DNA of 62,236 bases from Ornithinimicrobium sediminis (GTDB taxonomy: Bacteria; Actinomycetota; Actinomycetes; Actinomycetales; Dermatophilaceae): the NCBI RefSeq assembly GCF_021272345.1, contig NZ_JAJSDQ010000010.1:1-62236 (forward strand), in the 5' to 3' direction. The notes below the pieces were generated by a model. It was not told the DNA's origin. It did not search any database and saw only the letters and a program-made list of their open reading frames with translations. The translations under genes and the position numbers were made by a program. This document shows, piece by piece, positions 32,195 to 40,138 of the stretch (position 1 is its first letter; each line of letters begins with the position of its first letter).

Positions 32195-32306
32195 CCGCCC
32201 AGGGTAGGTCTCGTCCCGCAGCCCCACCAGCAAGCACAGGCTGCCCTCACCCCGTGCCTCCCGGCGTCTCGGGCGACCCGCACGACCGGTCGGTGCGGAC
32301 CGGGGG

Positions 32307-32726
32307 TCAGTCCTCGTTCGGGTCCCGCTCGACGTCCTGCTTGGTCCGGTGCACCGTGCCGCGCACATGGTCGGCCGGGCCGTAGATGGCGTACAGCCGC
32401 ATCGGCTCGTCGCCGGTGTTCGTGATGTTGTGCCAGGTGCCGGCCGGCACGAACACCGCCCAGTCGTCGGAGACCTCTTGCTCGAAGGGCAGGTCGTCCT
32501 CGGCCGGCCCCATCTGGCACCGTCCCCGGCCCTGCTCCAGGCGCAGGAACTGGTCGTTGTCGGGATGGACCTCCAGGCCGATGTCGTCTCCCACCGCGAT
32601 GGACATCAGCGTGGTCTGCAGGTGCTCACCGGTCCAGATCGTGGTCCGGAAGGTCTCGTTGCCGGTCGTCGCCTTCTCGATGTCGAGGGCGAACGGCCGG
32701 CCGCCGTGGTCACTGGTCGTGGACAT
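32307..32726 (-). CDS. Cupin domain protein
   Basis: 139 residues forming a single cupin barrel: the first cupin motif GLEVHPDNDQFLRLEQGRGR and the second WAVFVPAGTWHNITNTGDEPM. The metal-binding histidines and glutamine are largely retained. Similar small cupins are listed as mannose-6-phosphate-isomerase-like or stress proteins; the reaction is unknown. ATG at 32724-32726. It is the last ordinary chromosomal gene before the accessory region. Confidence 0.82.
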   Translation of the reverse strand: MSTTSDHGGRPFALDIEKATTGNETFRTTIWTGEHLQTTLMSIAVGDDIGLEVHPDNDQFLRLEQGRGRCQMGPAEDDLPFEQEVSDDWAVFVPAGTWHNITNTGDEPMRLYAIYGPADHVRGTVHRTKQDVERDPNED

Positions 32727-32821
32727 CGGTCTCCTCAGGTCGTGGCCGGCCCCGATGCGGGGCCTGTCTCGCACTGTAGCGGGTCCGGGGGACGACGTCG
32801 CGGGCCCCCGCGGCGGTGGTG

Positions 32822-32880
32822 GATGAGTCGGCCGGTACGCCGGGTTCTGGCCCTGCGTCGCTCTGACGTGTGGTGATTCC
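32822..32880 (-). pseudogene. rnpB: RNase P RNA 3'-end remnant (probable attachment site)
   Basis: The minus strand reads CAGAACCCGGCG, then TACCGGCCGACTCATC (32822-32849), the conserved 3' end of actinobacterial RNase P RNA, including the strand that closes helix P1. Upstream (to the right) the similarity fades by about 32880, and the 5' core expected within 400 bases (GAGGAAAGTCCGGGCT) is absent on either strand. The gap 32727-33053 holds this remnant and an inverted repeat but no protein gene. An intact rnpB must exist elsewhere; the piece is the kind of direct repeat left when an element integrates at the 3' end of an RNA gene. Confidence 0.65.
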
Positions 32881-32962
32881 CCATCGACCCGGCCTGACCT
32901 GCGGAGACACCGTTGGAGGGCGTTGGCTCGCGTTGACCACTATTGGCCCCGCTGCGGACTTG

Positions 32963-33000
32963 CTGCGGACTACGCGCGGACCGCCGCGTACTGTCCGCAG
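32963..33000. repeat. Inverted repeat upstream of lipoprotein gene
   Basis: Arms CTGCGGAC (32963-32970) and GTCCGCAG (32993-33000) are perfect, with inner arms ACGCG and CGCGT. A further direct copy of CTGCGGACT lies at 32952-32960. It could be an operator for the adjacent gene or part of a recombination site at the island edge. Confidence 0.5.
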
Positions 33001-33053
33001 GTTGCAGTACGCTGACCGGCAACTGGGGGGGCATAGGCCTTGGAGGGGGAACC

Positions 33054-33716
33054 ATGAACCTGCATCTGAGCGCCGGGGCCCTGTCGGGCGCCCTGCTGCT
33101 GGCGGCTTGCGGCGGCGACGGGGCACAGCCTGACGATGAGCGGTTCGAGGTGACGGTCACGCAGACCGTCACTGCCAGCCCGGAGAACGACCCAGACACA
33201 CCGACCACTCCGGAGGACACGAGCACACCCGAGGACACGACCTCGGCATCGCCAGAGCCCACCACCGATGCATCCGCCCCTGAGGACCCGTCGGGCTCTG
33301 CTGCCGACGAACCGGAGGACGAAAGCGAGGAGCACTTCGAGGACTTCGACGAGGATGCGGAGTGGCCCGTCGAGGACTTCGACGAAGAGTGGGCCCTTGT
33401 GTGCACCGACCGCATACTCGAGGACCTCGAGATAGTGGACGAGCGTCTCTCTGACGGCATCCAGGTCTCCAACGCGCTCTACCTATTGAGCGACAGTTAC
33501 GACTGCCTCAACGACGCCGGCGTGCCAGGGGGCGCCGATCCGGCCGACTACCTCGCCCGCGTGGGCACTCTGTCCCAGTTCGCCGAGCTGGCGGCGGACG
33601 AGTTCGACTACGACCCCATGAACGCCACAGCCCGATACACCGTGCTCAAGGAAGAGACGACACCGCTCTTCGAGGTACTGAGTGCGGCGACGGGGGTGGA
33701 CCTACGGGTGCCCTAA
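33054..33716 (+). CDS. Predicted lipoprotein, acidic, unknown function
   Basis: 220 residues. Signal peptide followed by a lipobox LLLAAC at about residue 18, so it is exported and lipid-anchored. A Thr/Pro/Glu/Asp-rich low-complexity linker (about 25-105) precedes a folded C-terminal part with three cysteines besides the lipobox (ALVCTDRILEDLEIVDERL, SYDCLNDAG). No domain recognised. ATG at 33054 with GGAGGGGGA upstream. It is the first gene after the rnpB remnant. Confidence 0.72.
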   Translation: MNLHLSAGALSGALLLAACGGDGAQPDDERFEVTVTQTVTASPENDPDTPTTPEDTSTPEDTTSASPEPTTDASAPEDPSGSAADEPEDESEEHFEDFDEDAEWPVEDFDEEWALVCTDRILEDLEIVDERLSDGIQVSNALYLLSDSYDCLNDAGVPGGADPADYLARVGTLSQFAELAADEFDYDPMNATARYTVLKEETTPLFEVLSAATGVDLRVP

Positions 33717-34097
33717 GGGGCACCTTCCGTACCCAGGACATCCCATGCCACCCCGAGCTTAGGGCGGCGTCCCATGGGTCGAACCTCGACTTCAGTCCAG
33801 GTAGTCGCGAACTAGGATCTGCGCTGTGCTGCCGTGCTTGACAAACGCGCAGTTCATGAGCGCTGTGCACTGAAATATCCTGGAGTGAGATCGGGAGCTT
33901 GGGCCGAACGAGCGGATGACGCAGACGCTCTCCGTCAGGTCCTCCAAACCGCGTGGCCACTCCCCCCAGGTCCCCCTCCACTCCCTCCTGCCCTGTCCTA
34001 CAAGGGTCAAGAGGGAGTGGGGACTCATCGTCGTGCTGAAGCCGCGCCTCCCACAGCGATTGCCGCCGCCCAGCGGCCTAGCGCGTATCATGCGTTG
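33717..34097. other. Intergenic region, no convincing gene
   Basis: About 380 bases of lower-GC sequence. A 99-codon frame on the minus strand (33792-34091) ends with a protein-like stretch (MNCAFVKHGSTAQILVRDY) but its first two thirds is not protein-like, so it may be a decayed fragment. Nothing else was identified. Confidence 0.4.
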
Positions 34098-34457
34098 GTG
34101 ACCGATGCCACGGAGTGGGCAATGAACCCGACTGGCCTCCAGATGGCCAGCTCCTACGACGGGGATTACACCGCGGTGGTTTCTGCAGACAATCTTGACC
34201 TCGGCGGTTGGTACCTGATTGCGGTCCTCCCCGACGGCGATGTCGTGGACGAGGCCCCCTGGGAGCGGGAGGCACGGTGGGCCTCATGGACGGTGTCGAT
34301 GATTGAACCCGCCTGGACTGCTGACGCGGAGTTCCGCGATCGACGGGCCTGGACGTACGCCTTGCGCTCACCTGATGGTGAGACCTTCCCCCTCGTCACC
34401 GCCCTCCGGCGGGGTGAAGCAGGCCAGCAGCCGGGGAGCGCCAGTGGCACTCTTTGA
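34098..34457 (+). CDS. Hypothetical protein
   Basis: 119 residues from a GTG at 34098; the upstream open frame looks non-coding. The sequence is rich in Trp and Asp (LDLGGWYLIAVLPDGDVVDE, EARWASWTVSMIEPAWTADAEF) and ends in a short polar tail. No motif recognised. It overlaps the next gene by 14 bases, so the pair is probably one transcript. Codon use is less GC-biased than the chromosome to the left, fitting an accessory gene. Confidence 0.55.
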   Translation: MTDATEWAMNPTGLQMASSYDGDYTAVVSADNLDLGGWYLIAVLPDGDVVDEAPWEREARWASWTVSMIEPAWTADAEFRDRRAWTYALRSPDGETFPLVTALRRGEAGQQPGSASGTL

Positions 34458-35214
34458 TACATCAGTACCATCTGCGACCGTCGTCTCGACGGGACGAGAA
34501 CTGCTGAACACCGCGGCCCTGGGCAGCGAAGAGGACCTTGAAGACATGCTCCTCAATGCCATGGACATCCCTGAAGGAGCGGGACGAATTTTTCTTGAGG
34601 AAGATGGCTGCTTCATCTGTGTCGCCAACAACCTGGGCCTTGGCCTGGAGTACCCTTTCACCCTCGCCGAGTTCCGAGAACACCTAGATCAGTGGCGGGC
34701 GATCTACGACCGTCAACTCGGTCTGCTCCACCTTCCTCAACCCGACGACGACTCTGACGGTCCCGACGCGAGCAGCGCGCTTGCGCGTTACCTTGGACTC
34801 GATCACTCAGAGTTTGTGGGCGCCGCAGGAATCAATTGGCGGCCAGCCGATCCCCGCGACTACTGCGCCTCCCCAGACACCGGGCCAGTTTTCGGGAACG
34901 ACGCCCACACCTTTGTTAGTGGAGACCCACAGCAACTGCTGATGGCCCTGAACGAGGACACCGTAACGGTTGCAGAGGTTCGCGAGCACCCCTCACGCGG
35001 CCTGCCACCATGGAAGGAGTGTCAACTGCGAGGCTCGCTCAGCCTTCACTCCAGCAACCTCGCTGCGGAACTCCAAGAGCTGGTCGAGAGAACCTGGCTA
35101 CGACGGCAACGAACCCTTGGTACCTGCCGTAGCTGCCGCACCCTGCAGGACATTGCAGTCGGCCAAATGGACTGCCGGGCCTGCGTGGACTCGAAGCTGG
35201 GCATCTTGTACTGA
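34444..35214 (+). CDS. Hypothetical protein with C-terminal zinc ribbon
   Basis: 256 residues. The middle carries acidic stretches and no known fold; the C-terminus has a CRSCRTLQDI...MDCRAC arrangement (CxxC plus CxxC) that should bind zinc. GTG at 34444 within the end of the previous gene is the most upstream start that avoids antisense-like sequence; a later start is possible. Function unknown. Confidence 0.6.
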   Translation: MALFDTSVPSATVVSTGRELLNTAALGSEEDLEDMLLNAMDIPEGAGRIFLEEDGCFICVANNLGLGLEYPFTLAEFREHLDQWRAIYDRQLGLLHLPQPDDDSDGPDASSALARYLGLDHSEFVGAAGINWRPADPRDYCASPDTGPVFGNDAHTFVSGDPQQLLMALNEDTVTVAEVREHPSRGLPPWKECQLRGSLSLHSSNLAAELQELVERTWLRRQRTLGTCRSCRTLQDIAVGQMDCRACVDSKLGILY

Positions 35215-35289
35215 TCCGGACTCACCGTCGGTTGGCGGTCTTCCAGCACAAGACTTCTTGCCACCAGCGATGAACCGATCGGAGACCCC

Positions 35290-35480
35290 AACCGTGAGAG
35301 AGGTAGGGGCAAGCGGTGGGGAGGCACGGCGCTCGGCGTCCTCCAGTCGGTCAACACCTACGACCACCACCACTCGATCGTCGGTGGAGCCACCCGCCCC
35401 GAACGCAGCGTGCTACGCACCGTCAAAGGCGACTTCGACGCCACAGACCGGTCCGCCCTGTTGACACTCTGCAGAGGCTC
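35290..35480 (+). pseudogene. DUF932 phage/plasmid-related protein, C-terminal remnant
   Basis: One frame reads WGGTALGVLQSVNTYDHHHS and continues ...RPERSVLRTVKGDFDATDRSALLTL, the C-terminal signature of the DUF932/phage-plasmid-like family (about 300 residues or more when whole). No start codon or N-terminal domain precedes it, so it is a broken remnant. The rest of the gap 35215-35729 holds nothing further that I recognise. It marks past phage or plasmid DNA. Confidence 0.55.
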
Positions 35481-35729
35481 CAGGCGGCCTGACCGACCCT
35501 ATCTCTCCTGCTGCTACCGGTCCCGAGGGGCGGCAGGAGAGGCCGAGCCCCCGGACCGTCGGGGTCCTGCGCCTTCGTACTTGGACACTTCATACCTGCC
35601 CGGGTGTGTCGAGGGCGGATAACAGGTCTGACCCCGACGTGTCTTCCTGTTGAGGACCGAGTCCCTTGGCACATGGCCACCGATTTTTTATGGGTTGCGT
35701 GCGTTGTCCAGACGCGCCACACTCGCTGT

Positions 35730-37211
35730 ATGGGGAACTGGGTCGAGAGGGTCCGTGCACGTAACTGGACGCCGATAGTATTTTGGCTCATCGGAATCTC
35801 GATCGTGACGGTGGTCTGGGCCACCCAACGAGGTCAATCGGATTCTTTTCCCGCGCCGTTGCTGCAGGCAGTCGGTCTACTTCTAACAGCGCTCGTATTC
35901 GTGCTGAGCCTCGCCCAGAGCCGACTGACCCGCACGGTCGATTCATTGGCGAACGCCGCGCGGCGAAGAGAGGAAGCGCTGCTCAAGTCTTATGCCGAAC
36001 ACCCCGAGGCAGTAACGACCCTTGATCTATGGGGACACGCTGGTCGAATTAAAGCAGCACTCATGGAGACGGGGGCCGTAACAAACGTCGAGGCGAGACG
36101 CATCCTGCGGGAGGCCCGCAGGCCGGTGAGCAATTGGGGGGAAGCCGGCAAGTTTGAACGAGGATTCTCGCTCATGCAAATCGATCGTGAACTCACCGCT
36201 AGCGAGGAACGAGTCACGCCGTCACCACGTCGACAGCGGACCTTGGAAAAGGAGAAGCAACGCCTCCTACGAGAGGACGCAGAGGCTACGACCGCTGCTA
36301 ACCAAGCCGGTGTTACCACCTCTGGTTACAGAAGACTAACTGGGCGCGCAAGAGTAGCCGAACTCTCCGTGCGATCCCTCCTCAGAATGGCTCGGGGATT
36401 CTTGTTAGTCATGATTGGGTTGATCGCGATTGGTGCGATATACGCTGGATGGTCCTGGGACCAGTTGCCATCCGTGGAAGTTTGGGCAGCACTTGTTCTG
36501 CTGACGCTCGCTGGGGTCTACCTGGGTATAGTCCGCCGAGAGGTAGACCTGGAGATTCGGGCGCTCGCCATGGCACTGCGCGATTCATCTCTGTTAGCTT
36601 TACTCGATGCCGAGTATGCTTTGCTGTTTTATTACGAAGCCCGCCGCGAGCGTGACACCGAGAGAACTCTCGGGATTAGACACTACGTCCTATCGCTCTT
36701 AGACCAGGCTGACGAAAGCAGCCCTGGTCTGCCTTGGGTGTCCAGCGTGCGTGGACGACTTCACCTGCCGGAAGCTATCGAGTCAGCCTCTTCTCTACAG
36801 TCCTGGAGACAGTACTCCCGTTCGGACAGCAGTGAGGGGGAAGAGCGTAGACTGATGGAGGACCTGCGACCCGCCTCGCGATACCTGCGGTACGCCGCCG
36901 CTCGGTCTGATGATCCCATCGCCGCTTTGGCTTATGCCCGGTGCCTGCATCTGCAAGCGGTCGTTCTCGCTGAAAACTTGGCCCCCTCCGCATTGGACGT
37001 GCTGTCTGGGGACCCAGACCAACTACATGATGCCGCAGACGACCTGGCCGCAGGTGCAATTCCCCTACTTCGCGATATCCCAATCTTCGGCCGAGAAGCA
37101 CTATGGGGCGACCCGTACTGGACCTGGATTCGCCAGTCACCGCTCCTTTGGCCCGACGACCCCCGGTTGCGCGGCGCATTGGCCCACGTGGTTCCCCTCA
37201 GCGACCCATGA
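35730..37211 (+). CDS. Membrane protein of unknown function
   Basis: 493 residues with two N-terminal helices (about 14-30 and 42-60), a long charged cytoplasmic region with probable coiled-coil (LANAARRREEALLKSYAEH), a second helix pair around residues 225-275 (GFLLVMIGLIAIGAIYAGW; WAALVLLTLAGVYLGIV) and a C-terminal alpha-helical domain of about 200 residues resembling tandem repeats. No family was recognised. Markedly lower GC and many A/T-ending codons point to transfer. ATG at 35730 is chosen; ATG at 35673 is an alternative. Its position beside a restriction cluster hints at, but does not show, a defence role. Confidence 0.7.
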   Translation: MGNWVERVRARNWTPIVFWLIGISIVTVVWATQRGQSDSFPAPLLQAVGLLLTALVFVLSLAQSRLTRTVDSLANAARRREEALLKSYAEHPEAVTTLDLWGHAGRIKAALMETGAVTNVEARRILREARRPVSNWGEAGKFERGFSLMQIDRELTASEERVTPSPRRQRTLEKEKQRLLREDAEATTAANQAGVTTSGYRRLTGRARVAELSVRSLLRMARGFLLVMIGLIAIGAIYAGWSWDQLPSVEVWAALVLLTLAGVYLGIVRREVDLEIRALAMALRDSSLLALLDAEYALLFYYEARRERDTERTLGIRHYVLSLLDQADESSPGLPWVSSVRGRLHLPEAIESASSLQSWRQYSRSDSSEGEERRLMEDLRPASRYLRYAAARSDDPIAALAYARCLHLQAVVLAENLAPSALDVLSGDPDQLHDAADDLAAGAIPLLRDIPIFGREALWGDPYWTWIRQSPLLWPDDPRLRGALAHVVPLSDP

Positions 37212-37221
37212 AACAACAATG

Positions 37222-37263
37222 AGCGGTCTACCCACCACACTCGTGAGGATCGTACAGACCGCT
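37222..37263. terminator. Weak hairpin between convergent genes
   Basis: Arms AGCGGTCT and AGACCGCT (8 bp) enclose a 26-base loop in the 190-base gap between the membrane-protein gene and the methyltransferase gene. The long loop makes it a weak candidate terminator. Confidence 0.25.
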
Positions 37264-37402
37264 CCGTCGAGTGATCGCATACCTAATCCGATGCCCGCTG
37301 CCTGTGGTCTCTTCGATGTGAGTTGGCTGCCTTGCTCGCCGGACCATCGGCACGCTAGCGAGCGTCGGTGACATTCTGGGTTCGAGGGCCCGAAGCAAGC
37401 AA

Positions 37403-40138
37403 TCAGCGGCGCGCGAGTTTTTGGTATCTAGCGAAGAGAACCTCCTGTCTCTCCAGCTCCGTGGGCGCTTCAGACTTCAGGCCAAACAGTCTGTCCACCT
37501 GAACATCGAGATTCGTGTGCGCTTCGAGTAGATTTCGCGTCATGTAGTCCGGGTGGTACATCTTCGCTAGAGAGGCGTGAGGATCCCATTCACGAGCTTG
37601 CAGGATTTCTGCGCCCGCTCCAATGATGCGCTCCCTGTTGCCCTCATCAGTGCAAGGAAGGGGGAAAGTGTTCCAGGTCAGTAACTTGTTGAACCGCAGG
37701 TCCGACTTTAGTCGCCCTCCCACCGTGCGCTGCCACGTGATGAACATGCTTGACGAGATGATGGCGAACATGAAGCCGTCAGCATCCGGCGTAATGAAGT
37801 TGGCGTTACTTGCGATCGTCCCCGGGTCGAAGCGTGCTGCCAGGAAGTATGGCCGAGACTCCGAGACATGTGCAGGGATGCATAAGTAGGATGTGTTGGG
37901 TTGGGCGATCTGTCTGAACAGATGAGGTGTTGCCGCGGCAGCCCTGGTTGACGCTGCCTTGCTGGCGGCGCGGAACGCTTCGACTCCCCAGATGCGTTCC
38001 TTGAGGAGTGTACTCCGGTCAGCGTCGCCGTCCTTGAGGTCGGTCAGCCACAGGCAGTAGCGGTCTTCAGTGTGGATGAGTTCGCGCGCTCCCACGTACT
38101 TCCGTATGTACTTGGCGGCCACGGCATCGGACATCGCGTCCTCGTAATCCTCCCTCTCGACAACGAGCCACCCTCCGTCTGTGGGCTTGTTCCCGTAGGA
38201 GACCTCCCCTAGTTGAGGGTTCAACGGCTTGGTGCTGGGCTGGACGATCACAGTAGGACCGTCGGTGAGGTAGGGCGTGATGTTCGCCACGGTCTGCTCG
38301 AGCGGGGCGGAACCGTTTCCTTGGTACTCGAACAGCCTCACGTTACCGGGCTGTCGCCAGAACCCGACGATGACGCAGTGCACCGCAGCCTTCCCCACGG
38401 CCTCGGATGTCCACGGGAAGGTTCGGTGGGCGAGTTTGATTCGCCAACCCCTATCCAAGGTAGGTTGGAAGAGTGGAGCAACCGCTTCGCCCCGGGTGAT
38501 GGAACTCGTGCTGACGAATGCCCATCTGCCATCCACAGCGCCGAAGTACTGCACGGCCTTCGCGTACCAACCGGTGACGTAGTCCAAGGTTCCGTGGTAG
38601 CGGCTTCCCCAGACCAACTGTAGGTCTGCAGTCTGTTTTGCTGAGCGTAGGGAGATGCCGAGGAACGGAGGGTTGCCGGCCACAATGGCTTCGTGTGTGG
38701 GTGGACAGATCTGAGCCCAGTCCGAGCGGAGGGCGTTGCCGACGACGATGGTGGCTTGCTCCTGGATTGGTAGACGGTTGGGTGCGTAGCCGAGTGAGGC
38801 GGTGAGCTTGAGGTCGCACTGTCGGTCGACGAGGAACATGGCTGTTTCGGCGATGCGGGCTGGCCATTCGTCGATCTCGATGCCGTAGAAGTGGTCGAGG
38901 GTGACCTTGAGACCGACATTGGCTAGGAGCATGGGGTTGTCGCCCGTAATTTCTTGCAGGCGTTCCATGATCGCCAGTTCGAGGTCTCGAAGTTCTCGGT
39001 AGGCGACGATGATGAAGTTGCCGCAGCCGCAGGCGGGGTCCATGTAGCGGATGCGGCCGAGTTTCTCGCGGAGCTTGCGGAGTCGGTCGGCTTCGTACCT
39101 GCCCAGGGATCGGACGTGCTCGAACTCGGCCCGCAACTCGTCAAGGAAGAGCGGGTTGAGGGTCTTGAGGATGTTTTCTTCTGAGGTGTAGTGCTCTCCG
39201 AGTTGACGCCGGGTCTCGGCGTCGCGGACGGACTGGAACATGGACCCGAAGATGGCAGGGCTGATGCTGGCCCAGTCACGGTCGCACGCCTGCAACACGG
39301 CGGTACGGAACTCGGCGTTGAGGGCCGGCAAGGTGACGCGCTCGGTGAAGATCCGGCCGTTGACGTAAGGGAAGCCGTTGAACTCCGATCGAGAGACGCC
39401 ACGCTGGTCGTCGGGAGTGTCGAGGTGGTCGAACAGGTCGGTGAGCTGAGCCCCCACGTCGGAGCCATCGGGTTTAGCAAAGTCGCGGATGAGGTCGCGG
39501 AAGAGGTTGGGGTCCCACATGTCGGTGTCGTCTCCGAACATGAGGAAGAGGATCCGGGCGAGTGTGACCGAGATCTCGTGATCGCGGACGGCACGAGGTG
39601 TGGCGGCTGGGTAGGCCTTCTCCATGGCTGCGTAGAGACGAGCCATGAGCTTGGAGGCGTGCTTGGTCTCGTTGTGCGCCTCGACGTCGAAGGCCTGGCG
39701 GACCTTGGCGAGGACGGCGTTGCTGTCGAGCGTCAAGTCGAACGGCAAGCGGATGACGTCGAGTTTCTCGGCGAACCGGGGGTCGGTGTCACCGGTGCGG
39801 TGTCGGTGCCGGCTCAGGCGGGTGATGGTGGTGTTGCCGACGGAACGGCGGACGGGCCAGCGCCACACCTGCTCGCTGTCGTCGTGAAAGATCAGGATTC
39901 TGTCCGTGCTGTTCTTGGCCAGGTGCTGGTCTAGGGCGGCCTCGAGCCTTGAGTCGGGCTTCTCGTCCGCCAACCACACTCGTAGGCCCCGGTACGAGGA
40001 GACATTGGTCGCAGTGACCATGCGTCCGTCGTGCTCAAGGGTGACCGGTGGGTGGTCGGGCTTGGACCAGTTCAGGTCGTGCACGAACAGTCTCTGGTAG
40101 TCGCGCCGCTCGGCGCGCTGGATGAGCGGGTGGGTCAT
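37403..40138 (-). CDS. Gamma-class DNA adenine methyltransferase of large restriction type
   Basis: 911 residues, the length of MmeI/type IIL and type IIG enzymes. In order: an N-terminal 180-residue domain (SSYRGLRVWLADEK, ILIFHDDSEQVWRWP), a helical region, GEHYTSEENILKTL (about 315-328, motif X), DPACGCGNF (367-375, motif I; the usual serine is cysteine), GIEIDEWPARIAE, GNPPF (488-492, motif IV) and a C-terminal target-recognition part from about 600. It should methylate adenine in a specific sequence. I do not see a clear PD-ExK nuclease motif in the N-terminal domain, so cutting may be done by the neighbour. Its ATG overlaps the helicase stop (ATGA). Confidence 0.88.
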   Translation of the reverse strand: MTHPLIQRAERRDYQRLFVHDLNWSKPDHPPVTLEHDGRMVTATNVSSYRGLRVWLADEKPDSRLEAALDQHLAKNSTDRILIFHDDSEQVWRWPVRRSVGNTTITRLSRHRHRTGDTDPRFAEKLDVIRLPFDLTLDSNAVLAKVRQAFDVEAHNETKHASKLMARLYAAMEKAYPAATPRAVRDHEISVTLARILFLMFGDDTDMWDPNLFRDLIRDFAKPDGSDVGAQLTDLFDHLDTPDDQRGVSRSEFNGFPYVNGRIFTERVTLPALNAEFRTAVLQACDRDWASISPAIFGSMFQSVRDAETRRQLGEHYTSEENILKTLNPLFLDELRAEFEHVRSLGRYEADRLRKLREKLGRIRYMDPACGCGNFIIVAYRELRDLELAIMERLQEITGDNPMLLANVGLKVTLDHFYGIEIDEWPARIAETAMFLVDRQCDLKLTASLGYAPNRLPIQEQATIVVGNALRSDWAQICPPTHEAIVAGNPPFLGISLRSAKQTADLQLVWGSRYHGTLDYVTGWYAKAVQYFGAVDGRWAFVSTSSITRGEAVAPLFQPTLDRGWRIKLAHRTFPWTSEAVGKAAVHCVIVGFWRQPGNVRLFEYQGNGSAPLEQTVANITPYLTDGPTVIVQPSTKPLNPQLGEVSYGNKPTDGGWLVVEREDYEDAMSDAVAAKYIRKYVGARELIHTEDRYCLWLTDLKDGDADRSTLLKERIWGVEAFRAASKAASTRAAAATPHLFRQIAQPNTSYLCIPAHVSESRPYFLAARFDPGTIASNANFITPDADGFMFAIISSSMFITWQRTVGGRLKSDLRFNKLLTWNTFPLPCTDEGNRERIIGAGAEILQAREWDPHASLAKMYHPDYMTRNLLEAHTNLDVQVDRLFGLKSEAPTELERQEVLFARYQKLARR

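Noticed and set aside
32727-33053. Possible intact RNase P RNA gene
   Set aside because: Only the 3' end is present; the 5' conserved core and P4 strand are missing within 400 bases on the expected side.
32735-33472. Serine-rich minus-strand frame opposite the lipoprotein
   Set aside because: Poly-Ser product mirrors the acidic linker of the real lipoprotein; no ribosome-binding site.
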